Source: S15-B10 sp045569115 (GTDB taxonomy: Bacteria > Fidelibacterota > Marinisomatia > Marinisomatales > S15-B10). Taken from it: 9,188 nt of DNA. How positions within the stretch are numbered: position 1 is the first letter of the stretch; every line of letters begins with the position of its first letter. Positions 6,882-9,188 of this stretch are shown piece by piece. The stretch spans positions 1-9,188 of the forward strand of contig JBJKZS010000044.1 in the NCBI GenBank assembly GCA_045569115.1. The letters run 5' to 3'. The notes beneath the pieces are model-generated. The model was given only the letters and a program-made list of their open reading frames with translations. It did not search any database and was not told where the DNA came from. Both the position numbers and the translations under genes were made by a program.

Positions 6882-7798
6882 TTATTTGCCCATTGGTTTA
6901 ATCTTAACTCTCTATACTCTTTTAAAAATTCATTTCCATCAAAACTAATTGATTCTGGTAAATCATCAATTTCTACAGTCCTTTTCTCCTCCATTGATAG
7001 TTTAGCAGCTAAGAGTATAGAGGAAGCTTCTAAAGGAAGAGTAATGAATAATTTTTCATATTTTACCTCACCCTTAAGTATTTTTATAAATTTCCTTATA
7101 AAGGGCTCATAAACATTAGACGAATCAACAGAAACACTATACTGTTGTTCTTGACTTTGAGCTAGCAATGACCAATAACTGGTTTTCATTCCTAAATGAA
7201 GATATAATTTTCTCTCATCAATATAATCAACCCTAAATGATGGATGATCTTCATCTTGCAAGTATGTGACGGTTTTAGCTCCAGCTCCTAATAAAGATTG
7301 AGCAATGGCAACAGTATGAATACCATAATTAAAGATATCCCCCATTCCAAAAGCATGAATATTAGAAAAGTCTCTGGTGATTGAATTTGAAAATTCAACA
7401 GCATTATCTGAATACAACAGAGATGAACCCCCGAACATTATAGAAGAATGCTTGTTAATTATTTTTTTCATTCTTACTACATCTTTTACTGAGCCAACAA
7501 TAGGTTTATCAATTAATACGGGAATACCACGCTCAATAAATGGTAAAGCTCTATCAATGTGACAATCCCAATTGGCACTTTGCACTAACACCGCATCTAC
7601 ATGTTGAAACATCTCATCAAATGACATTATGATATTTGGAATATTATGTTCGTTTGCAAAATGGTTTACATACTTTTCATCCCAAATATCACCAGAATCC
7701 AACACAGCCGTTACTTCTACATCCTTGAATGAACGAAGAATAGGTATAAAGGAACCAGGATGACTTGTATCTATATCAATTATGCCTAGATTAATCAT
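6878..7798 (-). CDS. Gfo/Idh/MocA-family NAD(P)-dependent oxidoreductase
   Basis: 306 aa, a little short for the family (about 330-390). The N-terminal Rossmann fold starts MINLGIIDIDTSH, so the usual GxGxxG is degenerate (G5 followed by D8 and D10). DEMFQHVDAVLV (61-72) and HIDRALPFIERGIPVLIDKP (80-99) are the classic continuation, with catalytic K98 in DKP. The C-terminal beta-sheet domain carries NYGIH (157-161) with catalytic H161. The Asp normally four residues before that His (Asp172/His176 in B. subtilis inositol dehydrogenase) is N157 here. Family members oxidise or reduce sugars, inositols and sugar acids, and some act as redox-neutral glycosidases. A GGGGAG site 9 nt upstream supports the ATG at 7798. 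The gene lies 31 bp after the aminotransferase and overlaps the SDR start by 4 nt, so coordinated expression is likely. Substrate unknown. Confidence 0.9.
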   Translation of the reverse strand: MINLGIIDIDTSHPGSFIPILRSFKDVEVTAVLDSGDIWDEKYVNHFANEHNIPNIIMSFDEMFQHVDAVLVQSANWDCHIDRALPFIERGIPVLIDKPIVGSVKDVVRMKKIINKHSSIMFGGSSLLYSDNAVEFSNSITRDFSNIHAFGMGDIFNYGIHTVAIAQSLLGAGAKTVTYLQDEDHPSFRVDYIDERKLYLHLGMKTSYWSLLAQSQEQQYSVSVDSSNVYEPFIRKFIKILKGEVKYEKLFITLPLEASSILLAAKLSMEEKRTVEIDDLPESISFDGNEFLKEYRELRLNQWANK

Positions 7799-7807
7799 TT
7801 CTCATTA

Positions 7808-7813
7808 CTCCCC
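7808..7813 (-). promoter_or_regulatory. Ribosome binding site of the Gfo/Idh/MocA gene
   Basis: On the minus strand GGGGAG lies 9 nt before the ATG at 7798, inside the 31-bp gap after the aminotransferase gene (7799-7829). It is the strongest Shine-Dalgarno in the five-gene unit. The other starts in the unit have weak sites or none and probably rely on coupling to the preceding stop. Confidence 0.7.
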
Positions 7814-7829
7814 ACAACAATCTCAATTA

Positions 7830-9065
7830 TTAATTTATAAGACAACCAGCATTCTCTCTAACCTTTTCAAAAGCTTGAAAAATTGATTCTAAAAGTTCTT
7901 CAGAACCAAGCAATATATTATGAGGAAGCCACAATGCTTCTTCATTTGCAGCTTTTTCAGCATTTTCCAATTGAACATTAAAGTATTTTTCTCTGTCTAT
8001 CCATGGATAATTTTCGAATTGTATGGTTCTATCTAATTGCAGGTGAAGAGGCCTATATCCCGAAGAAACAGGAAGACCTTCTTTAAGCAAAGCTGAAATC
8101 AATATTTTTCTTGATAACTTCAAGAACTGATTTTTTTTATATCTTAGTATATACAAATGGCGAGAATGAATGGTAACATCTTTATGAATTCCTAATGGTT
8201 CTATCCCTTCTATTTGATTCAAACTCTCATCAAGAAGCTTTGCATTTTTGCTCCTAAGTTTAATGTCATCTTCAATCGTTTCAAATTGTGGGAGTAGAAT
8301 GCCAGCTGAGATTGCTGACATCCTAAAATTTAATGAACTAAGTTCAGGTTCATACTTTTTTGAGTTTGGATTTCTTCCGCAGTCATGAATAGTAACAGCC
8401 TTTTCATATATAGAGTTAGAATTTGTTACCACCACCCCTCCTTCACCAGCTGTCATATTTTTTGAACTTTGAAAAGAGAAAATTCCCACATCACCTATAC
8501 AGCCTACTTTTTGATCCCTCCATTTAGCTCCATGAGCTTGAGCAGCATCCTCGATCAGAATTATATCATGACTATTACAAATTTCTTTAAGTCTAAGCAT
8601 ATCTGCTGGTTGCCCGCCAATGTGTACAGCTATTATAGCTTTTGTCTTGTTATTTATCAAAGAGATCACACTGTCAGGATCAATATTATAAGTTTCAGAA
8701 TCAATATCAGAAAAAACTGGTATAGCATTTGCTAAGAGCACACTTATTGCTGTAGCTTGAAAAGTATATGAGGGGACAATTACTTCATCACCTAAATTGA
8801 TATTACAGGCTTTCAGTGCCACATATAGAGCTATACTGCCATTTGCAACAGCAACTGCGTGTTTTGCGTCCTGATATTTTGCAAATTCATTTTCGAATTG
8901 AACCACATGCTTACTTCCTACGCCCCACACCCCACTTTTTAATACAGACTCTATAGAATCCTTAGTACTCTCGAAGTTATATCTAGGCCATTGTGGAATA
9001 AGTTGATTATCTATTATTGGAATCCCACCCCTTAATGCAAGCTTTTGTCCTTTGGAATAATTCAA
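7830..9065 (-). CDS. DegT/DnrJ/EryC1/StrS-family PLP-dependent aminotransferase
   Basis: 411 aa, slightly longer than most of the family (about 370-400). Fold-type I PLP features: NGSIALY (75-81) at the phosphate-binding turn, VPSYTFQAT (97-105), EDAAQAHGA (172-180) with D173 for the pyridine nitrogen and H178 stacking on the ring, and FSFQSSKNMTAGEGG (196-210) with Schiff-base K202. These enzymes move an amino group, usually from Glu or Gln, to a keto sugar or keto cyclitol; the EDxxQxHGA form also occurs in scyllo-inosose aminotransferases. In relatives without the Lys the fold does dehydration, but the Lys is present here. The start is a TTG at 9065-9063: a TAA lies directly upstream in frame (9068-9066) and there is no ATG before the conserved region. 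It follows the MetE-like stop by 3 nt with no visible Shine-Dalgarno, which suggests reinitiation. Donor, acceptor and direction cannot be deduced. Confidence 0.92.
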   Translation of the reverse strand: MNYSKGQKLALRGGIPIIDNQLIPQWPRYNFESTKDSIESVLKSGVWGVGSKHVVQFENEFAKYQDAKHAVAVANGSIALYVALKACNINLGDEVIVPSYTFQATAISVLLANAIPVFSDIDSETYNIDPDSVISLINNKTKAIIAVHIGGQPADMLRLKEICNSHDIILIEDAAQAHGAKWRDQKVGCIGDVGIFSFQSSKNMTAGEGGVVVTNSNSIYEKAVTIHDCGRNPNSKKYEPELSSLNFRMSAISAGILLPQFETIEDDIKLRSKNAKLLDESLNQIEGIEPLGIHKDVTIHSRHLYILRYKKNQFLKLSRKILISALLKEGLPVSSGYRPLHLQLDRTIQFENYPWIDREKYFNVQLENAEKAANEEALWLPHNILLGSEELLESIFQAFEKVRENAGCLIN

Positions 9066-9068
9066 TTA

Positions 9069-9188
9069 TTATTTAGAGAATTCTTTTCTCATAATTAGTG
9101 CAAGTTCAGAAAGAGATTTTAATTTTCTATAACATTCACTTAAAGGTATTGGATTCGTTGAACCTGGAGAGAATCCACAATCAGGATT
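9069..9188 (-). CDS. C-terminal end of a MetE-like (cobalamin-independent methionine synthase superfamily) protein
   Basis: Partial gene: only the last 39 codons and the TAA at 9071-9069 are inside the window. The fragment opens with NPDCGFSPGSTNP and ends in an amphipathic helix (LSECYRKLKSLSELALIMRK). NPDCG at the C-terminus is characteristic of the MetE catalytic domain, where the Cys is the last zinc ligand (Cys726 in E. coli MetE). The SPGSTNPIP continuation looks more like the short, single-domain or archaeal-type MetE-like proteins than full MetE, but this rests on memory of such sequences. These enzymes transfer a methyl group to a thiol bound to zinc. Its stop lies 3 nt before the TTG of the aminotransferase gene, so it is probably in the same transcript. 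The rest of the gene is needed to settle length and substrate. Confidence 0.72.
   Translation of the reverse strand, partial: NPDCGFSPGSTNPIPLSECYRKLKSLSELALIMRKEFSK

Noticed and set aside
1..9188. tRNA, rRNA, CRISPR, insertion sequence, phage or toxin-antitoxin content
   Set aside because: No cloverleaf-like gene, direct repeat array, transposase, integrase or small paired genes were seen. Coding covers nearly all of the window and no gap exceeds about 60 bp.

Overview
The window is AT-rich (about two-thirds A+T by eye) and densely coding. It holds nine protein genes, two of them cut by the window edges, and no RNA genes, mobile elements or CRISPR. The only secreted protein ends in a YPNPFN-type C-terminal domain of the FlgD-like / type IX secretion sorting class. 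That points to the Fibrobacterota-Chlorobiota-Bacteroidota superphylum. The AT-rich genome, short gaps and weak ribosome binding sites would fit a marine lineage such as Neomarinimicrobiota (SAR406), but this placement is inference.

Layout, left to right. (1) A minus-strand unit starting at 3075: an MFS transporter (3075-1837), a metal-dependent amidohydrolase of the Amidohydro_2 class coupled to it by an ATGA overlap (1840-935), and an M20D-type amidohydrolase/deacylase (877 to the left edge). (2) Divergent from it across 53 bp, one plus-strand gene (3129-4763) for an exported protein with an N-terminal beta domain, a DUF4434-like TIM-barrel probable glycosidase and the C-terminal sorting domain. 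(3) Converging on that gene with only 4 bp between stop codons, a second minus-strand unit read from the right edge: the last 39 codons of a MetE-like methyltransferase, a DegT/DnrJ/EryC1/StrS aminotransferase, a Gfo/Idh/MocA oxidoreductase, an extended SDR of the epimerase class, and a long DHDPS/NAL-type aldolase. Gaps in this unit are 3 bp, 31 bp, a 4-nt ATGA overlap and 2 bp.

Taken together this looks like a sugar utilisation locus. The exported barrel protein would release a sugar or glycoside, the MFS carrier would import it, the two hydrolases would open a lactone or remove an acyl group, the oxidoreductases and PLP aminotransferase would adjust oxidation state and amino groups, and the aldolase would cleave the product to pyruvate and an aldehyde. 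Each family call rests on visible motifs. The pathway, its substrate and its direction are inference, and I cannot match the gene combination to a named pathway.

Three cytoplasmic enzymes depart from family signatures at key positions. The SDR has Ala where YxxxK needs Lys. The Gfo/Idh protein has Asn where the catalytic Asp usually sits and lacks a normal GxGxxG. The DHDPS-like protein lacks the GTTGE loop but keeps the Tyr and Lys at the canonical 28-residue spacing. These departures, the exported DUF4434-like protein and the gene combination are the parts most worth following up.
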